Positions 34,252 to 43,130 of a stretch of 64,000 bases of DNA are shown piece by piece. The stretch is from contig CAXTAT010000003.1 of assembly GCA_964242415.1 (NCBI GenBank), positions 239,742-303,741 on the forward strand, read 5' to 3'. The stretch is from DASWOJ01 sp964242415. Lineage in GTDB: Bacteria; Pseudomonadota; Alphaproteobacteria; Acetobacterales; Acetobacteraceae. The position numbers and the translations under genes were made by a program. Each line of letters opens with the position of its first letter. Position 1 is the first letter of the stretch. The notes beneath the pieces were generated by a model. The model saw nothing but the letters and a program-made list of their open reading frames with translations, was not told where the DNA came from and did no database searches.

Positions 34252-34415
34252 TGCTTCTCCCTCTCCTGAAGGGGGAGGGCCGGGGTGAGGGGGTTTCGCT
34301 GTCTGCGTTACCGAGGATTGTGGGCGCTGTTAAGGCCAGGCTGCTTGGATCCTGAGGACTGCGCTGCAAGACCCCCTCACCCCGGCCCTCTCCCGAAGGG
34401 GGAGAGGGAGAAGGA
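34252..34415. repeat. Dispersed repeat family 1, copy E
   Basis: Left arm about 34252-34292, right arm about 34371-34415, long core. It fills the gap between two convergent genes and ends 4 bp from the dnaE2 stop, so it could serve as a bidirectional transcript end. Confidence 0.9.
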
Positions 34416-34419
34416 GTTT

Positions 34420-37400
34420 CTACCGGAAATCCCGTGTCGGCACCCTGATGCCGGGCTGCCGATTCGGCGTGTGGGCATCCCCCCGGTCCGGCGCTCCCGG
34501 ATGCGTCGCCCCGTCCCCCCGCCCATGCCGCAGCGGCCATGGGCCATCCCGCTCCCCCACGCTCCGCAGCATGTCGGACAGGTCCTCTAGCCGGTCGGCG
34601 ATCACGTGCACGACGCCGGACTCCTTCTGCACGCGACCATGGCACGCCACCATGCTGGCCGTCAGCACCAGGCGGCGCTGGCGGGCGAACAGGCTGGGCC
34701 ATAGGATCAGGTTGGCGACGCCGGTCTCGTCCTCGGTCGTCATGAACATGACGCCCTTGGCGCTGCCGGGCTTCTGCCGCACCAGCACCAGGCCGGGCAC
34801 CACGACGTGCCGGCCATCACGGATGCCGGCCAAGTCCGCGCAGGCCACCATGCCCCGGTGCCGCAACTCGTCCCGCAGGAACGACACCGGGTGCTGCCGC
34901 AGCGTCAGCCCGGTGCTGCCGTAGTCCTCGACGACCTCCCGGCCGGCGCGCATGGGGGTCAAGACGACCGGCGGCTCCACGATCTCCGGCCGGGCATCGG
35001 CGGCAGCGAACAGCGGCAGCGGCGCGTCGGCCAGGCCGCGGATCGCCCATAGCGCCGCCCGACGGTCCAGGCCCAGCGAGCCGAACGCATCCGCCTCCGC
35101 CAGCCGCTCCAGCGCCGCCACCGGCACGCCGGCCCGGCGCCACAGGTTGTCCAGGCCGGCATAGGCGTGCTCCCCCCGTGCCGCCACGACGCCGGCGGCA
35201 TGTGCCCCGGCCAGGCCGTGCACCACCCGCAGGCCCAGCCGCACGGCCGGACCCTCCAGCGTGCAATCCCAGCGCGAGTGGTTCACGTCCACCGGGCGCA
35301 CCTCCACCCCATGCTCCCGCGCATCCCGCACCACCTGGGCCGGAGCGTAGAACCCCATGGGCTGGCTGTTCAGCAGCGCGCAGCAGAACACGTCGGGGTG
35401 GTGGCATTTCATCCAGGCTGAGGCATAGGCGATCAGCGCAAAGCTGGCCGCGTGGCTCTCGGGGAAGCCGTAGCTGCCGAAGCCCTCGATCTGGCTGAAC
35501 GTCCTGACTGCGAAATCAGCGGTGTAGCCGCGGTCTGTCATGCCCTTGATCAGCTTGTCCCGGAAGTGGCTGACCCCGCCAGTGACCTTGAACGTCGCCA
35601 TCGCGCGGCGGAGCTGGTCGGCCTCGTCCGGCGTGAACCCGCCGCAGACGATGGCCACCTGCATCGCCTGTTCCTGGAACAGGGGCACGCCCAGGGTCTT
35701 GCCCAGCACCGCCTCCAGTTCCGGGGTGGGATAGTCGGGCAGCTCTAACCCTTCCCGCCGGCGCAGGTAGGGGTGGACCATGTCGCCCTGGATGGGGCCG
35801 GGGCGGACGATGGCGACCTGGATGACCAGGTCATACAGGGTGCGCGGCTTCAGGCGCGGCAACATGGCCATCTGCGCCCGGCTTTCGATCTGGAACGTGC
35901 CCAGCGTGTCGGCCTGGCAGATCATGGCGTAGGTGTCGGCGTCCTCCTGGGGAATGGAGGATAAATCAAGGCTGTAAGCCTGCTCCCTCTCACTTCGGGA
36001 GAGGGTCGGGGTGAGGGAGGCGGCCAGTGCTGGCTTGTCTGACACAACACCTGCCTCGCGCGCCTCAAGGGCAAGTTCCGTCTCTGCGGCCTCCCTCACC
36101 CCGGCCCTCTCCCGGAGGGAGAGGGGGAAAGCGCCCTTTTCCGCCAGCAGGTCGAACGCCCGCCGCATGCAGCCCAGCATTCCCAGGCCCAGCACATCGA
36201 CCTTCATGAAGCGCAGCGCGTCGATGTCGTCCTTGTCCCACTCGATGATCTGCCGCCCGGCCATGGCGGCGGGCAGCACCGGCACCAGGTCGGACAACCG
36301 GTCCCGCGTCAGCACGAAGCCGCCGGGGTGGGTGCCAAGCTGCCGGGGAAATCCAATCAGCTCGCGCGCCAGATCAAGCGTCAAGCGCAGCCGGCGGTCA
36401 TCCAGGTTGAGGTTCAGCGCCCCGGCATGGTCCTCGGTGACGCCGTCCTCGCTCCAGCCCCACACCTGGGCGGCCAAGGCGCCCGTCACGTCCTCGGTCA
36501 GGCCCAGCGCCTTGCCCACGTCGCGCACGGCCCCACGGGCGCGGAAGCGCATGACCGTGGCGCATAGGGCGGCGCGGTGGCGGCCATAGGTGCGGTACAC
36601 CCACCCGATCACCTCCTCCCGCCGCTCATGCTCGAAGTCCACGTCGATGTCTGGCGGCTCCTTGCGGGCGGCGGACACGAAACGCTCGAACAGCAGGTTG
36701 GAGTGCGCCGGGTCGATGGCGGTGATGCCCAGCACGTAGCAGACGGCGGAGTTGGCGGCGCTGCCGCGGCCCTGGCACAGGATGCCCTCGCCCCGGGCAT
36801 AGCGCACGATGCTGTGGACGGTCAGGAAGTACGGCGCGTAGTCCAGCTCAGAAATCAGGCGAAGCTCATGCCGTAACTGGTTGGCAACCTTGTCCGGAGT
36901 GCCAAGCGGGTAGCGAGTGGCCGCACCCTGCCAGGTCAGGCGGTCCAGCGTCTGCTGCGGCGTCAGGGCCGGGTCCTCGACCTCATCCGGATACTGGTAG
37001 CGCAGATCGCCCAGGTCGAACGTGCAGCGGCTGGCCAGCTCCATCGTGCGGGCGATGGCATCGGGGTAGCGGGCGAACAGGCGAGCCATCTCGGCCGGGG
37101 TCTTCAGGTGGCGGTCGGCGGTGCGCTCCCTGCGGAACCCGGCAGCGTCGATGGTGCATCCCTCGCGGATGCAGGTCAGCACATCCTGCAGGATGCGGCG
37201 GCCCGGCAGATGATACAGCACGTCCCCGGTGGCGATCATGGGAGTATCCGCGCCACCCAGGTCCTGTAGGTGGTGCAGGCGAACGGCGTCGCCGGGACGG
37301 CGGCGCGCAGTGCCGGCCAAGTAGGTGCGCCCCGGCGCCAAGGCGCGCAGCCGGGCCAGTTGCGCCGGCAGCAGCGCATCGTCGGTCGGCACCAGGACGA

Positions 37401-37800
37401 ACAGCAGCCCCTCGGCTCCGGCCAGGTCGTCCCAGCCCAGGTCGCAGCCGCCCTTGTTGCCGGGGCCACGCCCGACCCGGCCCTTCCCAAGCGTCAGCAG
37501 TCCGCACAATCCCGCCCACGCCGGCCGGTCGGTGGGATAGGCCAGCAGCGCCGGGCCAGGCTGCCCCGGCTGGTCGGGCCGCAGGTCCAGCCGGCAGCCG
37601 GCCACCAGCCGTATTTTGGCTGCCTTCGCCGCCTCCCATGCCTGCACGATGCCGGCGACCGAGTTGCGGTCGGCTATGCCCAACGCCGCGATGCCGTAGG
37701 CGGCGGCCTGCTCAAACAGTTCGTGCGGGTGGCTGGCGCCGCGCAGGAACGAGTAGTTCGTCGTGACCTGCAACTCCGCGTATTCGTTAGAAAAGCCCAT
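34420..37800 (-). CDS. dnaE2: Error-prone DNA polymerase DnaE2 (ImuC) with in-frame repeat insertion
   Basis: 1126 residues. The protein opens with AELQVTTNYSFLRGASHP (PHP domain); polymerase motifs include GEGILCQGRGSAANSAVCYVLG (residues 338-358) and the catalytic aspartates PDIDVDF (383-389). It ends with the usual short DnaE2 tail (TRDFR). Residues about 557-607 (reading SLRERAGVRE near the start and SLTPTLSRSEREQA near the end) come from dispersed repeat F, between a conserved helix (AFDLLAEKG) and LDLSSIPQEDADTY. Both flanks stay in frame, so the polymerase may still work with a 51-residue surface loop. It performs mutagenic translesion synthesis with ImuA/ImuB after DNA damage, from the SOS promoter upstream of imuA. 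Confidence 0.92.
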   Translation of the reverse strand: MGFSNEYAELQVTTNYSFLRGASHPHELFEQAAAYGIAALGIADRNSVAGIVQAWEAAKAAKIRLVAGCRLDLRPDQPGQPGPALLAYPTDRPAWAGLCGLLTLGKGRVGRGPGNKGGCDLGWDDLAGAEGLLFVLVPTDDALLPAQLARLRALAPGRTYLAGTARRRPGDAVRLHHLQDLGGADTPMIATGDVLYHLPGRRILQDVLTCIREGCTIDAAGFRRERTADRHLKTPAEMARLFARYPDAIARTMELASRCTFDLGDLRYQYPDEVEDPALTPQQTLDRLTWQGAATRYPLGTPDKVANQLRHELRLISELDYAPYFLTVHSIVRYARGEGILCQGRGSAANSAVCYVLGITAIDPAHSNLLFERFVSAARKEPPDIDVDFEHERREEVIGWVYRTYGRHRAALCATVMRFRARGAVRDVGKALGLTEDVTGALAAQVWGWSEDGVTEDHAGALNLNLDDRRLRLTLDLARELIGFPRQLGTHPGGFVLTRDRLSDLVPVLPAAMAGRQIIEWDKDDIDALRFMKVDVLGLGMLGCMRRAFDLLAEKGAFPLSLRERAGVREAAETELALEAREAGVVSDKPALAASLTPTLSRSEREQAYSLDLSSIPQEDADTYAMICQADTLGTFQIESRAQMAMLPRLKPRTLYDLVIQVAIVRPGPIQGDMVHPYLRRREGLELPDYPTPELEAVLGKTLGVPLFQEQAMQVAIVCGGFTPDEADQLRRAMATFKVTGGVSHFRDKLIKGMTDRGYTADFAVRTFSQIEGFGSYGFPESHAASFALIAYASAWMKCHHPDVFCCALLNSQPMGFYAPAQVVRDAREHGVEVRPVDVNHSRWDCTLEGPAVRLGLRVVHGLAGAHAAGVVAARGEHAYAGLDNLWRRAGVPVAALERLAEADAFGSLGLDRRAALWAIRGLADAPLPLFAAADARPEIVEPPVVLTPMRAGREVVEDYGSTGLTLRQHPVSFLRDELRHRGMVACADLAGIRDGRHVVVPGLVLVRQKPGSAKGVMFMTTEDETGVANLILWPSLFARQRRLVLTASMVACHGRVQKESGVVHVIADRLEDLSDMLRSVGERDGPWPLRHGRGDGATHPGAPDRGDAHTPNRQPGIRVPTRDFR
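35979..36131. repeat. Dispersed repeat family 1, copy F, inside dnaE2
   Basis: 153 bp (divisible by three), left arm about 35979-36019 and right arm about 36089-36131. The whole element is open in the dnaE2 frame, so it adds about 51 residues without truncation. Confidence 0.9.
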
Positions 37801-39331
37801 GCAGGAACCACTCCAGGCCGCCGGTTGCCGGGTCCACGCCGTCGCCGCGGCGGAACAGCCAGAAGCGGGCGCCGTCCTGGTCCTCCACGCGGAAGTAGTC
37901 GCGCACCGCCCACACCTCGCCGTCGCGCTGCCACCATTCGCCGTGGATGCGCTCGGGACCGTCGGCCTGGCGGACGCGGTGGCGGCGGCGGCGCCAGGTG
38001 AACGCGGCCGGGGCGCCGTCGGGCAGGGCGGCCAATGCCTCGACCGGCTGCGGCGGGTGCAGCAGGCGGACCGGGGCGGGCCAGGGTGCCAGCCAGTTGG
38101 CAGCGCCGGGCCGGGCCAGGGCGGGGACGCGGCGGACGCTGCGCTCGGGCACGTCGCTCTCGACCGGCTCGGCGCGGAACACGCTGGCGGCGCCCAGGCG
38201 GTTGCTCAGCCGGTCCACCAGGGCGGAGACGTCGGGCATGACGGGGGGCATGGCGGGGCCGGCGGTGTCCTGGCGCCAATGCAGGGGTTCGGCCAGCGGG
38301 ACCACCAGCCGCATGGCCTCGATGCCCAGGCCGGGATCGACCTCCTCCAGCCGCTCGTCCAGCAGGCGGGACAGGTGGCGGACGTCGCGGGACGGGCGCG
38401 CGGTGCCGATGCGGACAGCCTGGATTGCGCCGTCCACCCGCTCGAACAGCAGGTCCAGCCGGCGGGCGCCCAGGCCGGTGCGCTCCATGGCGGCGCACAG
38501 CGGCACGACCAGGTGGCGGATGGCCTGGGACAGGGCATCGGCGGTCAGCAACGGCTCCAGGAACGCGACCCGGTGCTGCAGCAGCCTCTCCGGCACCAGG
38601 GGGAGGATCGGCTCGGCCACCCGGCCATGCGCCTGGTCCAGCCGCAGCAGCAGATGCGGGCCGAAGCGGCGGGCCAGGGCGGCGCGGGGCAGGCGGTCCA
38701 GGTGGGCCACCCGATCGAACCCCAGGCGGTGCAGGGCGGTCACCAGCTCCGCCGCCAGGCGCAGGGCGGCCAGGGGCAGGGCGGCGATGGCCTCGGCATG
38801 CTGGCCCGTTGGCACCACGCTGCCTTTTGCGAGGTTGGGTGCGTGCCGGGCCACGGCATGGGCGGCGCCGGGTGTGTCGGCGATGGCGCCGCGGGCGTGC
38901 AGGCCATCCTGCAGGAGGCGCTGGGTCAGCAGGTCCAGCAACGCGGCCTCGCCGCGGAACAGGTGGGTGCAGCCGGTCACGTCCAGCCACAGCCCGTCCG
39001 GCGGGTCCGGCGCCGTCAGCGGGGCCAGGCGGTGGCACCAGGTGGCCAGGCGGCGCAGCGCGTCGGCATCCCGCTCCGGCTCGGCCTCGATTACCCGCAG
39101 GCCCGGCACCAGCGCCAGCGCGTGGGCCAGCGCCATGCCGGGCCGCAAGCCAAGCGCCGCCGCAGCCGGGTCCATGGCGCCCACCACGCGGCGGCGGCCA
39201 TCGTGCAGGGCGGTCACCAGGGGCTCATCCGGTCCGGGTGAGCCGGGGAGTCCAGGCGGCTGGACCCGAAGCGAACGCCGCAGCCGGTCCGTGGACCAAT
39301 GGGGCAACCAAACCGAGACGACCCTGCGCAT
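37787..39331 (-). CDS. imuB: ImuB, Y-family polymerase-like protein
   Basis: 514 residues of a catalytically degenerate Y-family polymerase. The typical opening RRVVSVWLPHWSTDRLRR is present, then GLRPGMALAHALALVPGL and DGLWLDVTGCTHLFRG, with the C-terminal ImuB region (PERIHGEWWQRDGEVWAVRDYFRVEDQDGARFWLFRR). ImuB is the hub of the ImuA-ImuB-DnaE2 mutasome, binding the sliding clamp and the other two. ATG 39331 is supported by GGAGG six bases upstream; it lies 107 bp inside imuA. The stop overlaps dnaE2 by 14 bp. Confidence 0.92.
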   Translation of the reverse strand: MRRVVSVWLPHWSTDRLRRSLRVQPPGLPGSPGPDEPLVTALHDGRRRVVGAMDPAAAALGLRPGMALAHALALVPGLRVIEAEPERDADALRRLATWCHRLAPLTAPDPPDGLWLDVTGCTHLFRGEAALLDLLTQRLLQDGLHARGAIADTPGAAHAVARHAPNLAKGSVVPTGQHAEAIAALPLAALRLAAELVTALHRLGFDRVAHLDRLPRAALARRFGPHLLLRLDQAHGRVAEPILPLVPERLLQHRVAFLEPLLTADALSQAIRHLVVPLCAAMERTGLGARRLDLLFERVDGAIQAVRIGTARPSRDVRHLSRLLDERLEEVDPGLGIEAMRLVVPLAEPLHWRQDTAGPAMPPVMPDVSALVDRLSNRLGAASVFRAEPVESDVPERSVRRVPALARPGAANWLAPWPAPVRLLHPPQPVEALAALPDGAPAAFTWRRRRHRVRQADGPERIHGEWWQRDGEVWAVRDYFRVEDQDGARFWLFRRGDGVDPATGGLEWFLHGLF

Positions 39332-40067
39332 CGCAAGCCTCCACATCCCAAGTTCCCGGCCGTCCACCCCGGCAGCGCAGCAGGTCCAGCCGCCAGCGCA
39401 CCCGGCCCAGCCCCGGCACCTCCGGCGCATGGGGCACGGCAGGGGCAGAGGGCAGGGCGCCCACCTGCCAGCGTGTTGCCGCGGCCGTGGCGACGGTGGG
39501 CACGTCCCCCGTCCAGGGCCGGCGCAGCACCAGGGCCATGGCGCCCCCGGCCTCCGCCGCAAGCTGCAGCCGGCGGGAGGCGGTCAGCGACAGCGGCCCC
39601 GACAGCTCCGCCACCACGCCGGCCAGGCCGCGGTGGCGCAGGCCCTCCTCCATCACCAGCAGCACGCCGTTGCAGCCGCCTGCATTGGCGTGCTGGCGGG
39701 GCATGCGGGCGTACACCACCCGGTCCGGATGCAGCCCGGCGCCCGCCAGGCCCGGCGCGAACAGGTCCGCCCGCTCCACCACCCACAGCACCGGGCCGGA
39801 CAGCCGCGCCAGCACCCCGGCGGCGAAGCGCGCGGCGGCGGCGGCATGGTGCAGGTCGGCGCCGCTGCCCAGCACCTCATGCAGGGCGCTCCGGGCCAGG
39901 CCGCCGCCGGGCAGGGCGGCATCGATGCCGGGCTGTCCGAAGGGCAATGGGGGTGGGCCGTCCGTTGCGCCGGACTGCTCGATGCGGGCGATGGCGGCGC
40001 GCAATAGGCTGATCCCGGAGGAGGGCTGGGGCGGGTTGGGCCTTGCCGTGTACTGCATATGTTCCAT
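39225..40067 (-). CDS. imuA: ImuA, RecA-like accessory protein
   Basis: 280 residues related to RecA/SulA-like proteins: LPFGQPGIDAALPGGGLARSALHEVLG, VLWVVERADLFAPGLAGAGLHPDRVVYAR and ALVLRRPWTGD. ImuA is needed for SOS mutagenesis with ImuB and DnaE2. Start taken at ATG 40067 (MEHMQYTARPN); ATG 40058 is the alternative, and an ATG at 40103 would lie inside the SOS box. It overlaps the imuB start by 107 bp. First gene of the cassette, with its own LexA-type control. Confidence 0.9.
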   Translation of the reverse strand: MEHMQYTARPNPPQPSSGISLLRAAIARIEQSGATDGPPPLPFGQPGIDAALPGGGLARSALHEVLGSGADLHHAAAAARFAAGVLARLSGPVLWVVERADLFAPGLAGAGLHPDRVVYARMPRQHANAGGCNGVLLVMEEGLRHRGLAGVVAELSGPLSLTASRRLQLAAEAGGAMALVLRRPWTGDVPTVATAAATRWQVGALPSAPAVPHAPEVPGLGRVRWRLDLLRCRGGRPGTWDVEACDAQGRLGLVAPLVHGPAAAFASGPAAWTPRLTRTG

Positions 40068-40095
40068 ACTCGCCCAATGCACCCATCGCAGCCAT

Positions 40096-40110
40096 GTTCG
40101 CATTTTGTTC
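40096..40110 (-). promoter_or_regulatory. LexA (SOS) box upstream of imuA
   Basis: The plus strand reads GTTC, seven bases, GTTC at 40096-40110 (GAAC-N7-GAAC on the coding strand). This is the direct-repeat SOS box of alphaproteobacteria. It overlaps the -10-like hexamer and lies 28 bp upstream of the imuA ATG, an ideal repressor position. Confidence 0.85.
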
Positions 40111-40131
40111 GCGTTATGGAGGGTGCGTCAA
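40102..40131 (-). promoter_or_regulatory. Sigma-70-like promoter of imuA-imuB-dnaE2
   Basis: On the minus strand TTGACG (40131-40126) and CAAAAT (40107-40102) are spaced 18 bp. The -35 matches five of six and the -10 four of six bases. The LexA box covers the -10. Confidence 0.6.
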
Positions 40132-40556
40132 TACAGCCAGCAGGCACATAGCGTTAATGCTGAATTTGCAGGCTCAGCCGAAGCGATGTCGAACGCCAAG
40201 GTGAACCGGATGCGGTAACTCAGGCCATGCCTGCAACCCGTTTGCGCCGTTAAGTTTTCCTGATCGCGTGCAGGCCCAGGCACAGTGGCGGCCAAGGGTT
40301 GTCCGGCCGGCCGCAAGAGCCGTCCCGATCCTGGACCAGGCACCGGAACATCCATCAGGGACTCCGGGGGTGCTTCCCAAGCTACAGCCCGGCCCCACGC
40401 AGCGCGTCAAGCACCGTTCAGCGCCAGCCAGCCGTCCGCAACGGCCTATCGTCATCGCCCATCCGTGCTCGCCGGATGATCCTGCCCAGGCGAAGTGGGA
40501 ACCAGGGTGGCTGCCCGGCGTAATGAACGTGATATAACCCGCCGGAGTCCACCCTT
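40132..40556. other. 425-bp region without a supported gene
   Basis: Upstream of the imu promoter. Short open frames exist on both strands but none resembles a protein. A ribosome site and the promoter for the 24-residue membrane peptide gene presumably lie at the right end (ataacccgccggagtcc). Confidence 0.4.
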
Positions 40557-40631
40557 ATGAACAATATCATCTACATCGTCGGCCTCGTCGTTGTTGTCGT
40601 TGCCGTTCTGTCGTTCTTCGGCCTGCGCTGA
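40557..40631 (+). CDS. Small single-span membrane protein (24 aa)
   Basis: ATG 40557 to TGA 40631 encodes a 24-residue peptide: MNNIIYIV, then a run of Val/Leu/Ala, ending SFFGLR. It is one transmembrane helix with a short polar start and Arg end. GGAG lies about 11 bases upstream. I recall similar tiny proteins in other alphaproteobacteria, but the function is unknown. Confidence 0.6.
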   Translation: MNNIIYIVGLVVVVVAVLSFFGLR

Positions 40632-40750
40632 CCTAGGCCCCCGCTGAGCCTGGAGCCTCCGCTCAGCCGGTTGCCTCCGCTGCCCCGGGCAGCCGCATCC
40701 TTGCCAGGCCCACCCCTTGTCAGGTGGTGATGTGTCGGCAAGGGTGCGGC

Positions 40751-41458
40751 ATGACTTGGTCCATCCTTGCCCGTGACTCCGCGACCGGCGCGCTGGGCGC
40801 CGCTGTTGCCTCCCGCTTCTTCGCCGTCGGCGGCTTATGCATCCATGTCGAGGGCCGGGTCGCTGCCCTGGCCACCCAGGCGCTGGTCAACCCCATGTAT
40901 GCCGTCCACGCCATGCCCCGCCTGCGCCTTGGCGAGGACCCGGCGGCGCTCATAGCCGCCCTGACCGGCCCCGACCCCGGCCGGGCGCAGCGGCAACTGC
41001 ACATCCTGGACGCCCAGGGCCGCATCGGCCAGCACACCGGCCCGGACTGCGTTGCCTGGGCCGGGCAGGTTCGCGGGCATGACGTGTCGGTCGCCGGCAA
41101 CATGCTGGCCGGCGCCGCGGTGGTGGAGCGCACCTTGGACGGTTTCCTGCACGCCGCCGGCACCCTGGCCGAGCGCCTGCTGACCGCCATGGAGGCGGGG
41201 GAGGCCGCGGGCGGCGACAAGCGGGGCCGCCAGGGCGCCGGGCTGAAGGTGTGCCTGGCCGATCCCTACCCCGACCTGGACATCCGCGCCGACGACCACC
41301 CGGACCCGCTGGCCGAGCTGCGCCGCCTGCACCGGGTCAGCCTGGAACGCTACGCCGTGTTCCGCCGCCACCTGGCCGGCGCCGCCGATCCCTGGGGCAC
41401 GGTGGACCGCGAGGTGATCGACGCCGCCATTGCCCGCGACGGACGGGCTGCCGCGTGA
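40751..41458 (+). CDS. DUF1028 family protein
   Basis: 235 residues. The start MTWSILARDSATGALGAAVASRFFAVGG and the sequence LHILDAQGRIGQHTGPDC ... AGQVRGHDVSVAGNMLAGAAVVE match DUF1028, a putative Ntn-hydrolase-type family of unknown reaction, sometimes next to peptidases or transport genes. ATG 40751 coincides with the conserved start and is preceded by AAGGG; an upstream ATG at 40724 would add nine residues. Followed by a family 2 repeat and a family 5 binding protein gene, possibly a functional pair. Confidence 0.85.
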   Translation: MTWSILARDSATGALGAAVASRFFAVGGLCIHVEGRVAALATQALVNPMYAVHAMPRLRLGEDPAALIAALTGPDPGRAQRQLHILDAQGRIGQHTGPDCVAWAGQVRGHDVSVAGNMLAGAAVVERTLDGFLHAAGTLAERLLTAMEAGEAAGGDKRGRQGAGLKVCLADPYPDLDIRADDHPDPLAELRRLHRVSLERYAVFRRHLAGAADPWGTVDREVIDAAIARDGRAAA

Positions 41459-41484
41459 TGGGTGCGGTCCCCTTTTTCAGCACC

Positions 41485-41584
41485 CGTCATTGCAAGCCGG
41501 CTTCGGCGTGGCGATCCGGGAGCCTTGCGCGCAATCCTGGCCGCTCCTGGATTGCCGCGTCGCAAGCGCTCCTCGCAATGACGG
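41485..41584. repeat. Dispersed repeat family 2 copy
   Basis: 100 bp with ends cgtcattgcaag and ctcgcaatgacg, and inner parts ggcgtggcgatcc / ggattgccgcg. It lies between the DUF1028 gene and the binding-protein gene; the right end is 12 bp from the latter's ATG, so it may carry or block the ribosome site. Confidence 0.85.
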
Positions 41585-41596
41585 TGGTTGGTGGGC

Positions 41597-43096
41597 ATGG
41601 GTAGGCTTGCGGCCGCCCTGCTGATGGCGGTGTGGCTCGGCGCCGCAGCTCAGGCGCAGACCCTGACCATCGCGCTCCGGGAGGACCCGGACATCCTGGA
41701 CCCGACGCTTGGCTCCGCCTACGTCAGCCGCGTCGTGTATGCCGCGATGTGCGACAAGCTGATCGACCTGGACGCCGGGCTGAACCTGGTGCCGCAGCTT
41801 GCCACGTCCTGGGCGTGGGAGGACCCGCTGCACCTGGTCCTGCACCTGCGGCCCGGCGTGGTGTTCCACGACGGCGAACCGTTCGACGCCGAGGCGGTCC
41901 GCTACAAGCTGACCCGCGACCTGACGCTGAAAGGCTCGATGCGCGCCGGGGAAGTCAATGCCATCACCGCCATCGAGGCCGTGGACCCGCTGACGGTACG
42001 GCTGGCGCTGCGCGCGCCCAATGCGCCGCTGCTGGCGCAGTTGGCGGACCGCGCCGGCATCATGATCTCGCCCAAGGCGGCGGAGGCAATGGGCGCGCAG
42101 TTCGGCACGCACCCGGTCTGCGCCGGACCCTACCAGTTCGAGGGCCGGGTGGCGCAGGACAGCATCACCTTGCGGCGCTTCCCGGCCTATTGGGATGCCG
42201 CATCCTACCACTTCGACCGGGTGGTGTACCGCCCGATGCCCAGCTCCGCCGTGCGCCTGGCCAACCTGCGGGCCGGCGCCGTGGACATGGTGGAGTACGT
42301 GCTGCCCAGCGACGTGGACGCCGTGCGGGCCGACCCGCACCTGCAGGTCGCCATCGGGGACGGGCTGGCCTACACCGGCATCAACTTCAACCTCGCCAAC
42401 GGCCCGGCCGCCGACACCCCGGTCGGGCGGGACCGCCGGGTGCGCCAGGCGTTCGAGGCGGCGCTGGACCGCGGCGTGATCAGCCAGGTGGTGTACGGCG
42501 GGCTGTTCACCCCCACCGCCCAGGCCAACACCGAAGCCTCGCCCGGGTGGGTGCCCACGGTGCAGCCGCCGCCGCGCGACCTGGACCGCGCCCGCGCCCT
42601 GCTGCGCCAGGCCGGGGTGGCGCTGCCGGTGCCGGTCACGCTCATTCTGCCCAACAGCCCCGACGTGCAGCAGGCGGCGGAGGTGATCCAGGCGATGGCG
42701 GCGGAAGCCGGGTTCGAGGTAAAGCTGCAGGTGATGGAGTTCGCCACGGCCTTGCAGGCGGCCTACTCCGGCAATTTCCAGGCGTTCCTGATCAATTGGT
42801 CCGGCCGGTCGGACGCCGATGGCAACACCTGGCAGCTTCTGCACACCGGGGGGACCTTCAACTACGGCCACTGGAGCAATCCGGCCGCCGACGCTGCCAT
42901 GGACCAGGCCCGCGCCACCTCCGGCCCCGAGGAGCGCCGGGCGCTGTATGCCAAGCTGTGGGCGGCGGAGCGGGATGACATGCCCTTGGTTTACCTCTAT
43001 ATCGCCAAGAACATCGTCGGGCTGAAGCGCAGCCTGACGGGCTTCGTGCAGGTGCCCGATGGGCTGATCCGGCTGCGGGGCCTGCGCTTCAACTAG
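41597..43096 (+). CDS. ABC transporter substrate-binding protein, family 5 (Dpp/Opp-like)
   Basis: 499 residues, signal peptide MGRLAAALLMAVWLGAAAQAQ. Mature protein: TLTIALREDPDILDPTLGSAYVSRVVYAAMCDKL, VFHDGEPFDAEAVRYKL and AGPYQFEGRVAQDSITLRRFPAYWD are SBP_bac_5 hallmarks. Such proteins bind peptides, glutathione or opines for import; no permease or ATPase is nearby, so it is an orphan. A decayed relative of the same family lies at 46845-47378. Start at ATG 41597; the ribosome site is weak and abuts a family 2 repeat. Confidence 0.88.
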   Translation: MGRLAAALLMAVWLGAAAQAQTLTIALREDPDILDPTLGSAYVSRVVYAAMCDKLIDLDAGLNLVPQLATSWAWEDPLHLVLHLRPGVVFHDGEPFDAEAVRYKLTRDLTLKGSMRAGEVNAITAIEAVDPLTVRLALRAPNAPLLAQLADRAGIMISPKAAEAMGAQFGTHPVCAGPYQFEGRVAQDSITLRRFPAYWDAASYHFDRVVYRPMPSSAVRLANLRAGAVDMVEYVLPSDVDAVRADPHLQVAIGDGLAYTGINFNLANGPAADTPVGRDRRVRQAFEAALDRGVISQVVYGGLFTPTAQANTEASPGWVPTVQPPPRDLDRARALLRQAGVALPVPVTLILPNSPDVQQAAEVIQAMAAEAGFEVKLQVMEFATALQAAYSGNFQAFLINWSGRSDADGNTWQLLHTGGTFNYGHWSNPAADAAMDQARATSGPEERRALYAKLWAAERDDMPLVYLYIAKNIVGLKRSLTGFVQVPDGLIRLRGLRFN

Positions 43097-43130
43097 GCCC
43101 TGCTCAACCAGGCTTCTGCCAGGCTTATGC

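Noticed and set aside
40174..40537. Two opposite frames of about 90 codons
   Set aside because: Neither has a ribosome site or recognisable features; composition is like noncoding GC-rich DNA.
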